Below are positions 1-4,983 of a stretch of 5,523 nucleotides of DNA, one piece after another. Positions within the stretch are counted from its first letter, which is position 1; each line of letters opens with the position of its first letter. Under the pieces are notes generated by a model. That model was not told the origin of the DNA and made no database searches. It saw nothing but the letters and a program-made list of their open reading frames with translations. This DNA comes from JBOHTO01 sp050733695 (GTDB lineage Bacteria > Gemmatimonadota > Gemmatimonadetes > Gemmatimonadales > Gemmatimonadaceae). A program made the translations under genes and the position numbers. The DNA lies in NCBI GenBank assembly GCA_050733695.1, contig JBOHTO010000035.1, forward strand, positions 1-5,523, in the 5' to 3' direction.

Positions 1-63
1 GTTGCCGGTTGCCGGTTGCCGGTTGCTGATTGCCGGTTGCCGGTTGCTGATTGCTGATTGCTG
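1..63. repeat. Heptanucleotide tandem repeat, nine units
   Basis: Nine consecutive 7-base units, mostly GTTGCCG or ATTGCTG: three GTTGCCG, then GTTGCTG, ATTGCCG, GTTGCCG, GTTGCTG and two ATTGCTG. They vary only at unit positions 1 (G/A) and 6 (C/T). The array starts at the window edge, so it may extend to the left. A 7-base period cannot keep a reading frame over single units, and no gene is supported here. Such heptad arrays are typical of slippage-prone intergenic repeats. No function is visible. Confidence 0.93.
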
Positions 64-73
64 ATCGAGCTCT

Positions 74-88
74 GCGCCCGAAGGGCGC
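74..88. other. Small GC-rich hairpin
   Basis: GCGCCC at 74-79 pairs perfectly with GGGCGC at 83-88 across a 3-base loop (GAA). It sits between the heptad array and the larger hairpin at 99-132, about 90 bases past the stop of the minus-strand coiled-coil gene. No T-run follows on either strand, so on its own it is not a standard intrinsic terminator. It could be a secondary pause or stop for leftward transcription. Confidence 0.4.
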
Positions 89-91
89 CGG

Positions 92-132
92 AAAATAGCC
101 GGGGGCCGCGCGCGCAGCGCGCGAGCCCCCGG
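92..132 (-). terminator. Likely intrinsic terminator of the coiled-coil gene
   Basis: CCGGGGGC (99-106) plus CGCGCGC (107-113) pairs with GCGCGCG (117-123) plus GCCCCCGG (125-132). This makes a 15-bp stem with one bulged A (124) and a 3-base loop. Read on the minus strand, the stem is followed by CTATTTTC, which contains a short U-tract. It begins 45 bases past the stop codon of the gene at 178-516, the place expected for its terminator. The U-tract is short but the stem is very stable. Confidence 0.6.
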
Positions 133-177
133 AAAGCGAGTCCCCAATGGATTTTGCGCCCTGAAAGGGGCGCCGGA

Positions 178-516
178 TCAATGCGGCTCGGCCGTGTCCG
201 CCTCGAGCTGAGCGAGGCGCCTCTCGAGCTCGGCGATCCGCTCTCTCAGGCTGGCAATCTCCGCACGGACCTTCTCGCGCTCGAGCCGCTCGCTTCGAAC
301 TTCATTCTCCAAGCGCGCAAGTCCAGCAGCGAGCGCGTGATATTCCGATTCCAGGCGCTCCAAGCGCTGAAAAACCGCGTCGAAATTCGCGAGCGTCTCC
401 AGCCGGAATTGATCGAGGCTCTCCTGAACACCATCGATCCTCTCCTCGAGAGCGCGCCGGCCCTCCACGACCTCGTCCAAGATCCGCCGGACGAGATCTT
501 CCTGCTGATCGGCCAT
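178..516 (-). CDS. Small coiled-coil protein of unknown function
   Basis: A 112-residue, highly charged protein with no membrane segment or signal peptide, so probably cytoplasmic. From about residue 20 to 106 it is almost continuous heptad-like helix rich in Glu, Arg and Leu (for example ERLEREKVRAEIASLRERIA near 76-95), which predicts a long coiled coil that would dimerise or bind a helical partner. The N-terminus (MADQQEDLVRRILDEVVEGR) is also helical. I do not recognise a named family; short coiled-coil proteins of this build are common and mostly uncharacterised. The start is the first ATG. GAGGT lies 11 bases upstream and AGGA directly abuts the ATG, so the ribosome site is not ideal. 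Heptad pattern, codon choice and a downstream hairpin support it as real. Its first ~20 codons are duplicated near 4765-4825. It diverges from the tRNA gene at 587, so their promoters share 517-586. Confidence 0.8.
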   Translation of the reverse strand: MADQQEDLVRRILDEVVEGRRALEERIDGVQESLDQFRLETLANFDAVFQRLERLESEYHALAAGLARLENEVRSERLEREKVRAEIASLRERIAELERRLAQLEADTAEPH

Positions 517-540
517 TCCTGGATTTTACCTCGGGGCTGC

Positions 541-568
541 CTGGAAATACCCTCGGAGTTGATACGAT
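541..568 (+). promoter_or_regulatory. Possible tRNA-Val(CAC) promoter, left copy
   Basis: TACGAT at 563-568 is a 4-of-6 match to the -10 consensus and lies 18 bases before the tRNA, suitable for a short leader. The best -35 at acceptable spacing is CTGGAA at 541-546 (16-bp spacer), a weak 3-of-6 match. The same -10 is kept in the right copy (4881-4886), but there the upstream spacing is changed by 9 bases. Promoter rules of this phylum are unknown to me, so this is tentative. Confidence 0.3.
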
Positions 569-586
569 TCCCAACGCAGACCCCGT

Positions 587-662
587 AGGCGCTTAGCTCA
601 GTTGGTAGAGCATCACCTTCACACGGTGGGGGTCAGCGGTTCGAGTCCGCTAGCGCCTACCA
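587..662 (+). tRNA. tRNA-Val (anticodon CAC), left copy
   Basis: A complete 76-base cloverleaf with encoded CCA. The acceptor AGGCGCT (587-593) pairs with AGCGCCT (652-658), with discriminator A at 659 and CCA at 660-662. The D-stem is GCTC/GAGC. The anticodon stem TCACC/GGTGG carries the loop TTCACAC, giving anticodon CAC, which reads valine codon GUG. The T-arm is AGCGG-TTCGAGT-CCGCT. No mismatches apart from one T-G pair in the anticodon stem. The sequence is identical to the tRNA at 4905-4980. Confidence 0.97.
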
Positions 663-677
663 CCTCGAAACAGTTCA

Positions 678-713
678 CGCCGCTCACGTTAGACGAAACG
701 GGGCGGCGGTTTT
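678..713 (+). terminator. Likely terminator after tRNA-Val(CAC), left copy
   Basis: CGCCGC (678-683) pairs with GCGGCG (703-708). Inside it CGTT (687-690) pairs with AACG (697-700), separated from the outer stem by a small internal loop (TCA/GG). A G and then TTTT (710-713) follow at once on the plus strand. It begins 15 bases past the tRNA 3' end. Nothing comparable follows the right-hand tRNA copy, because the downstream sequences are unrelated. Confidence 0.55.
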
Positions 714-725
714 CATTCCACGCGG

Positions 726-752
726 TTCGAAGTGTTCGCGACGGTGTTCGAA
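726..752. other. Three phased palindromes in the convergent spacer
   Basis: TTCGAA (726-731), TCGCGA (736-741) and TTCGAA (747-752) are self-complementary hexamers starting 10 and 11 bases apart, about one helical turn each. They lie between the tRNA terminator and the 3' end of the TPR-like gene, an unusual place for an operator. It may be chance in GC-rich DNA. The rest of 714-781 shows nothing else I can name, and no clear terminator for the leftward sdh operon. Confidence 0.2.
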
Positions 753-781
753 GCCAGGGCGAGCCGGCGTTTCCCCCAGAA

Positions 782-1279
782 TCACTCCAGAAGGGGCTCG
801 AAGCGTTCTTCCTGCTGCGGCTGAAGATTGGCGTTGTGCTTCATGATGCGCCCACACGTGTTCCATCGCAGCACGGCGTCGTAATTCCCCGGTGGCCGGA
901 TGGCCTCGGCCTTCTCGTAATGGCGCATCGCATCCTGGAACCATTCGTAGGCCGACGACCCGCCCATCGGCCCGTGGAAGGCGGTCTTGCCCCTCCGTTC
1001 GCAGACCACTCCGCTGTAGTAGGCGTTCTGGTAGGGATCGCGCAGCCGCGCCACGAACTCCTCGCAGCGACCTTCCCCCATGGAAAAGTGACTCTGGCCG
1101 AATTGATCCGTCAGCGCGAGGATCAGCGTGACCAGCGCGTTCTGGTTTTCCGGATCGGCGGCCAGGACGTCCATGCAGATGCTCTCCGCCTCGGCCGGTT
1201 CGTTGAGCAGGCGGTAGCGGTCCGCCTTCTCCAACGCCTTGGGGATTGCTTCCCTGGGCAACGGCTTGAGCTGGAACAT
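782..1279 (-). CDS. TPR-like protein, last gene of the sdh operon
   Basis: A 165-residue soluble protein without signal peptide or membrane helix. Residues ~11-55 (ALEKADRYRLLNEPAEAESI, then ADPENQNAL) have the paired-helix rhythm of a tetratricopeptide repeat. A second TPR-like unit spans about 108-140 (AYEWFQDAMRHYEKAEAIRP). The middle part (65-105) holds C72, C93 and the polar stretch CERRGKTAFHGPMGG. The C-terminus is charged. TPR domains bind other proteins, so a scaffold or assembly role is expected, but no activity can be read from the sequence. The start at 1279 is fixed by AAGGAGG five bases upstream, a near-perfect Shine-Dalgarno. The reading frame stays open further upstream only because it overlaps sdhB in another frame. 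It starts 44 bases after the sdhB stop, on the same strand with no terminator between, so it is probably co-transcribed. I recall similar TPR-like genes beside sdh genes in other bacteria, but cannot check. A link to SDH maturation is inference. Confidence 0.85.
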   Translation of the reverse strand: MFQLKPLPREAIPKALEKADRYRLLNEPAEAESICMDVLAADPENQNALVTLILALTDQFGQSHFSMGEGRCEEFVARLRDPYQNAYYSGVVCERRGKTAFHGPMGGSSAYEWFQDAMRHYEKAEAIRPPGNYDAVLRWNTCGRIMKHNANLQPQQEERFEPLLE

Positions 1280-1284
1280 GACCG

Positions 1285-1291
1285 CCTCCTT
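1285..1291 (-). promoter_or_regulatory. Strong Shine-Dalgarno of the TPR-like gene
   Basis: AAGGAGG on the minus strand, five bases before the ATG at 1279. It is the best ribosome site in the window. It decides the start and shows this gene is translated independently of sdhB, unlike the overlapping genes upstream. Confidence 0.85.
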
Positions 1292-1323
1292 TCCGGGATC
1301 ATAAGAGCCGGGAAGCTCTGCCA

Positions 1324-2067
1324 TCAACGGCCAATGAGAGCGCGTAAGCGGCGCCACAACAGAACGAGCGGATCGTAGTGGCGATCGACGACGCGCTCCT
1401 TGAGCGGGATGATGGCGTTGTCCGTGATGTGAATGCTCTCCGGACACACCTCGGTGCAGCACTTGGTGATGTTGCAGTAGCCGATGCCGAGGGTCTGCTG
1501 GAGAAGGGCGGTGCGATCGAGACCATCGACGGGGTGCATCTCCAGTGCCGCCGCCTCGACGAAAAATGCCGGTCCCGCGAACTCCGCATGTTTGTCGTGT
1601 TCGCGCAGGACGTGGCAGACGTCCTGGCACAGGAAGCACTGAATGCACTTGCGGAACTCCTGGATGCGATCGATGTCGTGCTGATACCAGACCCAGCGCG
1701 CGTTCTCCTGCGGTGTGAAGGGCGGGATCTTGCGCGCCATTTCGTAGTTGCTCTTCACGTCCGTGACCAGATCCCTGATCACCGGGAAGGCCTGCATGGG
1801 CCGGACGGTGATCGGCTCTCCCTGCGGGAAGTCATCGAGGCGCGCCTTGCACATCAGCTTGGGACGGCCGTTGACCTCCGCGCTGCAGGAGCCGCATTTG
1901 GCGGCCTTGCAGTTCCAGCGGCAGGCCAGATCGGGAGCGGCGTGCGCCTGGATCCAGTGAATGGCATCGAGGACGACCATTCCGGTCTGCACGGGAACCG
2001 AGAATTCCTGCAGCGCGCCGCCGGCGGCATCTCCACGAAACACCCGAAAGACGCAATCGCCGGTCAT
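1324..2067 (-). CDS. sdhB: Succinate dehydrogenase iron-sulfur subunit
   Basis: A 247-residue electron-transfer subunit that passes electrons from the SdhA flavin through three Fe-S clusters to the membrane quinone site. The N-terminal ferredoxin-like domain has [2Fe-2S] ligands C53, C58, C61 and C73, with the same spacing as E. coli SdhB. The C-terminal domain has CIQCFLCQDVC (C141, C144, C147, C151) and a second group C198, C204, C208-Pro. By analogy C141/C144/C147/C208 hold [4Fe-4S], and C151/C198/C204 hold [3Fe-4S]. C203 is an extra cysteine beside C204, and C49 precedes the first motif. The C-terminus (ITDNAIIPLKERVVDRHYDP) resembles mycobacterial Sdh1-type SdhB, from memory. The start is the ATG at 2067: it overlaps the sdhA stop as ATGA and has GAGGAG five bases upstream. 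The frame continues upstream to 2304, but only as a shadow of sdhA. Translation is probably coupled to sdhA. Confidence 0.97.
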   Translation of the reverse strand: MTGDCVFRVFRGDAAGGALQEFSVPVQTGMVVLDAIHWIQAHAAPDLACRWNCKAAKCGSCSAEVNGRPKLMCKARLDDFPQGEPITVRPMQAFPVIRDLVTDVKSNYEMARKIPPFTPQENARWVWYQHDIDRIQEFRKCIQCFLCQDVCHVLREHDKHAEFAGPAFFVEAAALEMHPVDGLDRTALLQQTLGIGYCNITKCCTEVCPESIHITDNAIIPLKERVVDRHYDPLVLLWRRLRALIGR

Positions 2068-3872
2068 GTCTTCTCCTCGAAGAGCGTTCGAAGCTCGTCC
2101 GGCATCTGAGGACAAGGTGTGGGAGAGACCGACATTCCATCCGCCGATTTCTTCACGCTCATGTTGACCTTCCCCAGTTGGGAGTCCGCGTTGGGATGGT
2201 CGGTGCGGCTGTGCGCGCCGCGGCTCTCGCGACGAAGCAGCGCGGCGCGGCAGGTCGCTTCGGAAGTCATCAGCAGATTCTCGAGATCGCGCGCGAGATG
2301 CCATCCGGGATTGAAGAGCACCGACCCGCTGACGCGCACTTTCCTGACGCGTTCGCCGAGGGCCTGCAGTTGTCGCAGACCCTCCTGGAGGTCGGCTTCG
2401 TTGCGAAAGATCCCGACGTATCTGCCCATCACCTGCTGAAGCGCCTCATGGAGCGCATACGGATCTTCGCCGTCGCGCTCGAACGGTTCGAGCGTGCGGC
2501 GAACGTCGCGTTCGATCTCGCCGTCGTCCAGACGTGGTTGCGAAGGATTTTGGCGCGCGAATTCGGCGGCACCCAAGCCGGCGCGCCGACCGAACACGAG
2601 CAGATCCGACAGAGAGTTGCCACCGAGCCGGTTGGCGCCGTTCATTCCGCCGCTGCATTCGCCGGCGGCAAACAGACCGGGCACGGTGGCCGCGCCGGTT
2701 TCGGGATCGACGCGAATCCCTCCCATCGCATAGTGGGCGGTCGGTCCGACCTCCATGGCCTGCTTCGTGATGTCGACGTCGGCGAGGTCCTTGAACTGGT
2801 GATACATGCTGGGCAGTTTCCGCCGCACGCGCTCGGGATCCTGGAAACTGATGTCCAGCCAAACCCCTCCATGAGGCGTGCCCCGCCCTTCCTTCACTTC
2901 CGTGTAGATGGCCCGGGCCACGTTGTCGCGCGTGGAGAGCTCCGGCGGCCGGCGAGCGTCGGTCTGTTTCCCGGCCACCGTCATCTCCACCCACTTCTGC
3001 GATTCCTCCGGAGTCTCGGCGAAGTCCTTTCGCTTGCTTTCCGGAAGGTAGTTCCACATGAATCGCTGACCTTCGGAGTTGGTGAGGATCCCCCCCTCGC
3101 CGCGAACGCCTTCGGTGACCAGGATGCCCATCACCCCGGGCGGCCAGATCATGCCGGTGGGATGGAACTGGAAGAACTCCATGTCGATGAGCTCCGCACC
3201 CGCTTCGTACGCCAGCGCGTGACCGTCTCCGGTGTACTCCCACGAGTTCGACGTGACCTTCCACGCCTTGCCGTAACCACCCGTGGCGAGAACGATGGCC
3301 TTCGCGCGAAACACGACGAAGCGACCGGACTCGCGCCAGTAGGCGACGGCGCCGCTCACGCGGCCGTCATCCTTCAGAAGGCCGACGACCGTGCACTCCA
3401 TGAAGACGTCGATGCCCTGATGAACGCCGCGCTCCTGCAGCGTGCGGATCAGCTCCAGGCCGGTGCGGTCGCCGACGTGAGCGAGGCGCTTCCAGGTGTG
3501 ACCGCCGAAGGCACGCTGCAGGATGCGCCCGTCGGTGGTGCGATCGAACACCGCTCCCCAGCGCTCGAGCTCGCGCACGCGATCCGGCGCCTCCTGCGCG
3601 TGGAGTTGCACCATGCGCCAGTTGTTGAGGAACTGTCCGCCCTTCAGCGTGTCGCGGAAATGCGTCTGCCAGTCGTCCTGCGGATCGACGTGCGCCAGAG
3701 CGGCGGCAATGCCTCCCTCGGCCATGACCGTGTGCGCTTTGCCGAGGAGACTCTTGCAGACGAGCGCCGTCCTGGCGCCCTGGGCCGAGGATTCGATGGC
3801 GGCACGCAGGCCGGCGCCGCCCGCGCCGACCACGATGACGTCGAACTCGTGTCGCTCGTACTTCTCCATCAC
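2064..3872 (-). CDS. sdhA: Succinate dehydrogenase flavoprotein subunit
   Basis: A 602-residue catalytic subunit oxidising succinate to fumarate with covalently bound FAD on the cytoplasmic face. The Rossmann motif VVGAGGAGLRAA covers ~14-25. H47 in KAHTVMAEGG corresponds to the flavin-linking His of E. coli SdhA. Substrate and active-site positions match the family: H237 in QFHPTG, the TEGVRGEGG loop at 253-261, R315 in STRDNVAR as candidate proton-transfer Arg, H380 in PTAHYAMGG, E405 in AAGECSGG, and R415 in GANRLGGNS. The helical C-terminal domain ends in RRESRGAHSR, followed by a ~48-residue tail ending PDELRTLFEEKT. Length is normal. The frame opens with GTG-ATG (3872 and 3869). The GTG shares one base with the sdhC stop (TAG), and the ATG three bases on is an equally good start giving 601 residues. 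Its stop overlaps the sdhB start by four bases. All conserved catalytic residues are present, so it should be active. Confidence 0.98.
   Translation of the reverse strand: MMEKYERHEFDVIVVGAGGAGLRAAIESSAQGARTALVCKSLLGKAHTVMAEGGIAAALAHVDPQDDWQTHFRDTLKGGQFLNNWRMVQLHAQEAPDRVRELERWGAVFDRTTDGRILQRAFGGHTWKRLAHVGDRTGLELIRTLQERGVHQGIDVFMECTVVGLLKDDGRVSGAVAYWRESGRFVVFRAKAIVLATGGYGKAWKVTSNSWEYTGDGHALAYEAGAELIDMEFFQFHPTGMIWPPGVMGILVTEGVRGEGGILTNSEGQRFMWNYLPESKRKDFAETPEESQKWVEMTVAGKQTDARRPPELSTRDNVARAIYTEVKEGRGTPHGGVWLDISFQDPERVRRKLPSMYHQFKDLADVDITKQAMEVGPTAHYAMGGIRVDPETGAATVPGLFAAGECSGGMNGANRLGGNSLSDLLVFGRRAGLGAAEFARQNPSQPRLDDGEIERDVRRTLEPFERDGEDPYALHEALQQVMGRYVGIFRNEADLQEGLRQLQALGERVRKVRVSGSVLFNPGWHLARDLENLLMTSEATCRAALLRRESRGAHSRTDHPNADSQLGKVNMSVKKSADGMSVSPTPCPQMPDELRTLFEEKT
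2073..2078 (-). promoter_or_regulatory. Shine-Dalgarno setting the sdhB start
   Basis: GAGGAG on the minus strand, inside the end of sdhA and five bases before the ATG at 2067. Together with the ATGA stop/start overlap, it selects the 247-residue SdhB over the longer open frame. Confidence 0.75.
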
Positions 3873-4642
3873 TATGCGATTCGCCAGTTACTGATCGTGC
3901 CGCTGGCCACCATCCAGACGTAAAAGTCGGCGGCCATCACGCCGATCAGGCTCGTCCAGGCCCAGAACATGTGGTTCTCGTTGAGGGCGGATAGTCGTCC
4001 CCAGGCCCGATACCGCGCGCGACAAACGGCGTTTGCGGAGAAGCAGTCCACCTGCCCGCCGACGAGATGGCGGAGTGAATGACAGGAGAACGTGTAGAAG
4101 GTCAGCAGCACGCTGTTCACGCCGAGAACGATCGTCCCGACCGTGATGCCGAACACCCCCTCCGGCCAGAGCGCCTTCCACACGTCGTACCAAAGAAAGG
4201 CGAGGATGACCAGAGCGGCGTAGAGAAGGTAGCGATGAAGATTCTGAAGAATCAGCGGAAAGGTGGTCTCACCACCGTATTCGCGGCGCGTTCCCTCCGA
4301 CACGGCGCAGCCGGCCGGATGAGACGCGAACGAACGGTAGTACGCCTTGCGATAGTAGTAGCAGGTCAGTCGAAAGCCGCCCGGGGCCCAGAGGATCAAC
4401 ACCGCCGGCGAGAGCCACTGCGGCAGCGGAGTCCAATGCTCGAGGTTGGGTGAATAGAACGGAGAGAGGAGCTCGCCGGCCTCGTAGAACCGATTCATCA
4501 GCGCCCGCGCCGTCGCATACACGACGAACGCGGTCAGAACCAGGAAGGTGACCAGGGGATTGAGCCACCACAGATCGCGCCGATCTGTAACACCCCACCG
4601 TGGTGGACGTGCGCGACCCGTGACGAGTTCGGATGCGGTCAC
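3872..4642 (-). CDS. sdhC: Succinate dehydrogenase membrane subunit, Sdh1-like
   Basis: A 256-residue membrane anchor that would hold SdhAB on the inner face and deliver electrons to quinone. Five hydrophobic segments are visible, near residues 25-47, 76-93, 128-153, 162-186 and 226-246. This is more than the three helices of an ordinary SdhC and fits a fused single-subunit anchor. It resembles mycobacterial Sdh1 SdhC as I recall it: the motifs TCYYYRKAYYRSF (93-105), LILQNLHRYLLY (130-141), SCHSLRHLVGG (186-196) and DFYVWMVASG (239-248). Potential metal ligands are C94, C187, H188, H192 and C200; H136 and H224 could serve heme or quinone. The mycobacterial enzyme is reported to hold a membrane Rieske-type cluster in this subunit. 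The start is GTG at 4642, the first start codon after an in-frame TAG, with a G-rich AGGTAGGGGG upstream. It is the first gene of the operon; its stop overlaps sdhA by one base. Confidence 0.92.
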   Translation of the reverse strand: MTASELVTGRARPPRWGVTDRRDLWWLNPLVTFLVLTAFVVYATARALMNRFYEAGELLSPFYSPNLEHWTPLPQWLSPAVLILWAPGGFRLTCYYYRKAYYRSFASHPAGCAVSEGTRREYGGETTFPLILQNLHRYLLYAALVILAFLWYDVWKALWPEGVFGITVGTIVLGVNSVLLTFYTFSCHSLRHLVGGQVDCFSANAVCRARYRAWGRLSALNENHMFWAWTSLIGVMAADFYVWMVASGTISNWRIA

Positions 4643-4671
4643 AGTGACCCCCTACCTTGAATGCTCCCCAG

Positions 4672-4700
4672 ATTCTACTGCGAGGCACACGGATCACGCC
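4672..4700 (-). promoter_or_regulatory. Possible promoter of the sdh operon
   Basis: On the minus strand TAGAAT (4672-4677) matches the -10 consensus at five of six positions and lies 29 bases before the sdhC start. The hexamer 17 bases further upstream, GGCGTG (4695-4700), is a poor -35, so an activator or another sigma factor would be needed. The remaining 4643-4744 contains no gene and no obvious operator. Confidence 0.3.
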
Positions 4701-4744
4701 GCTCTGGTTCGTCTGACCGGTGCGAGACGTATTTCCGTTGTGCT

Positions 4745-4825
4745 TCAGGGCTTCGTCGTGGAGCGTCGGCCCTCCACGACCTCGTCCAAGATCCGCCGGA
4801 CGAGATCTTCCTGCTGATCGGCCAT
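4745..4825 (-). pseudogene. Truncated copy of the coiled-coil gene start
   Basis: From the ATG at 4825 the frame encodes 26 residues: the same N-terminus as the intact gene (MADQQEDLVRRILDEVVEGR, then R), followed by the unrelated STTKP and a TGA at 4745-4747. The nucleotide match to the intact gene breaks off near 4767, so about 80 % of the gene is missing. It is a by-product of the repeat that also carries the second tRNA-Val. A 26-residue peptide could still be made but is unlikely to form the coiled coil. Confidence 0.8.
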
Positions 4826-4863
4826 TCCCGGATTTTACCTCGGGGCTGCCTGGAAATACTCTC

Positions 4864-4886
4864 TTGACGTCCGGAGTTGATACGAT
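4864..4886 (+). promoter_or_regulatory. Altered promoter region of the right tRNA-Val(CAC)
   Basis: This copy keeps the TACGAT -10-like element (4881-4886) but has a 9-base insertion containing TTGACG (4864-4869), a good -35 hexamer. The two are only 11 bases apart, too close for a normal sigma70 promoter. Nothing like a -10 lies 16-18 bases after TTGACG. Whether the insertion creates, spoils or does not affect a promoter cannot be read from the sequence. Confidence 0.25.
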
Positions 4887-4904
4887 TCCCGACGCAGACC
4901 CCGT

Positions 4905-4980
4905 AGGCGCTTAGCTCAGTTGGTAGAGCATCACCTTCACACGGTGGGGGTCAGCGGTTCGAGTCCGCTAGCGCCTACCA
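4905..4980 (+). tRNA. tRNA-Val (anticodon CAC), right copy
   Basis: Identical over all 76 bases, including CCA, to the tRNA at 587-662. The acceptor is AGGCGCT/AGCGCCT, the anticodon loop TTCACAC, the T-loop TTCGAGT. No intrinsic terminator is evident downstream. CCGCTT-GTG-AAGCGG at 5011-5025 is a perfect hairpin but has no T-run. The transcript might continue to the tRNA-Val(GAC) 308 bases away, although that gene has its own promoter. Confidence 0.97.
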
Positions 4981-4983
4981 ACC

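Larger units (their letters stand above)
458..662. repeat. Direct repeat, left copy (gene start plus tRNA-Val)
   Basis: Bases 458-662 match 4767-4980 in the same orientation. The repeat holds the first ~20 codons of the coiled-coil gene, its upstream region and the entire tRNA-Val(CAC) including CCA. Differences I can see are single changes at the T/C after the gene's ATT (around 519), an A/G at about 573, and one C/T change plus a 9-base length difference after GGAAATAC. Similarity stops at the tRNA 3' end. In this left copy the coiled-coil gene continues intact into unique DNA. The two copies bracket the sdh operon. Confidence 0.92.
4767..4980. repeat. Direct repeat, right copy (gene fragment plus tRNA-Val)
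   Basis: Same orientation and content as 458-662, 9 bases longer because of TTGACGTCC inserted after GGAAATACTCTC (4864-4872). The left edge falls inside the truncated coiled-coil gene and the right edge at the tRNA 3' end. The distance between equivalent tRNA bases (587 and 4905) is 4318, so recombination between the copies would release a ~4.3-kb circle carrying the entire sdh operon. Confidence 0.92.

Noticed and set aside
1..63. CRISPR array
   Set aside because: Units are only 7 bases, with no spacers and no cas genes in the window.
58..588. Plus-strand open frame opposite the coiled-coil gene
   Set aside because: It runs through the heptad repeat and the terminator hairpin. The minus frame has regular coiled-coil heptads, while this one has no structure.
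602..1378. Plus-strand open frame starting inside the tRNA and crossing the TPR-like gene
   Set aside because: Its start lies within tRNA-Val and its body is antisense to a gene with a strong ribosome site. A similar tRNA-derived frame appears at 4920-5207, showing the start is only a tRNA by-product.
1378..2109. Plus-strand open frame opposite sdhB
   Set aside because: Antisense shadow. The cysteine motifs and conserved lengths are on the minus strand.
2068..2304. Longer N-terminus for SdhB
   Set aside because: The extra codons are an out-of-frame reading of sdhA. The ATGA overlap and GAGGAG at 2073-2078 mark the true start, and the 247-residue length suits the family.
3660..3872. Frameshift or double start at the sdhC-sdhA junction
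   Set aside because: The TAGTGATG arrangement is a normal tight junction. Both genes are full length and the only ambiguity is GTG versus ATG three bases later.
2178..3923. Long plus-strand open frame (581 codons) opposite sdhA
   Set aside because: It is the antisense shadow of sdhA, kept open by high-GC codon use. The peptide shows no family features, whereas the minus strand has all SdhA catalytic motifs.
587..4980. Classical integrase-driven genomic island at tRNA-Val
   Set aside because: No integrase, excisionase or transposase is present. The duplicated part includes the tRNA's 5' flank and a gene start rather than just an att core in the tRNA 3' end.
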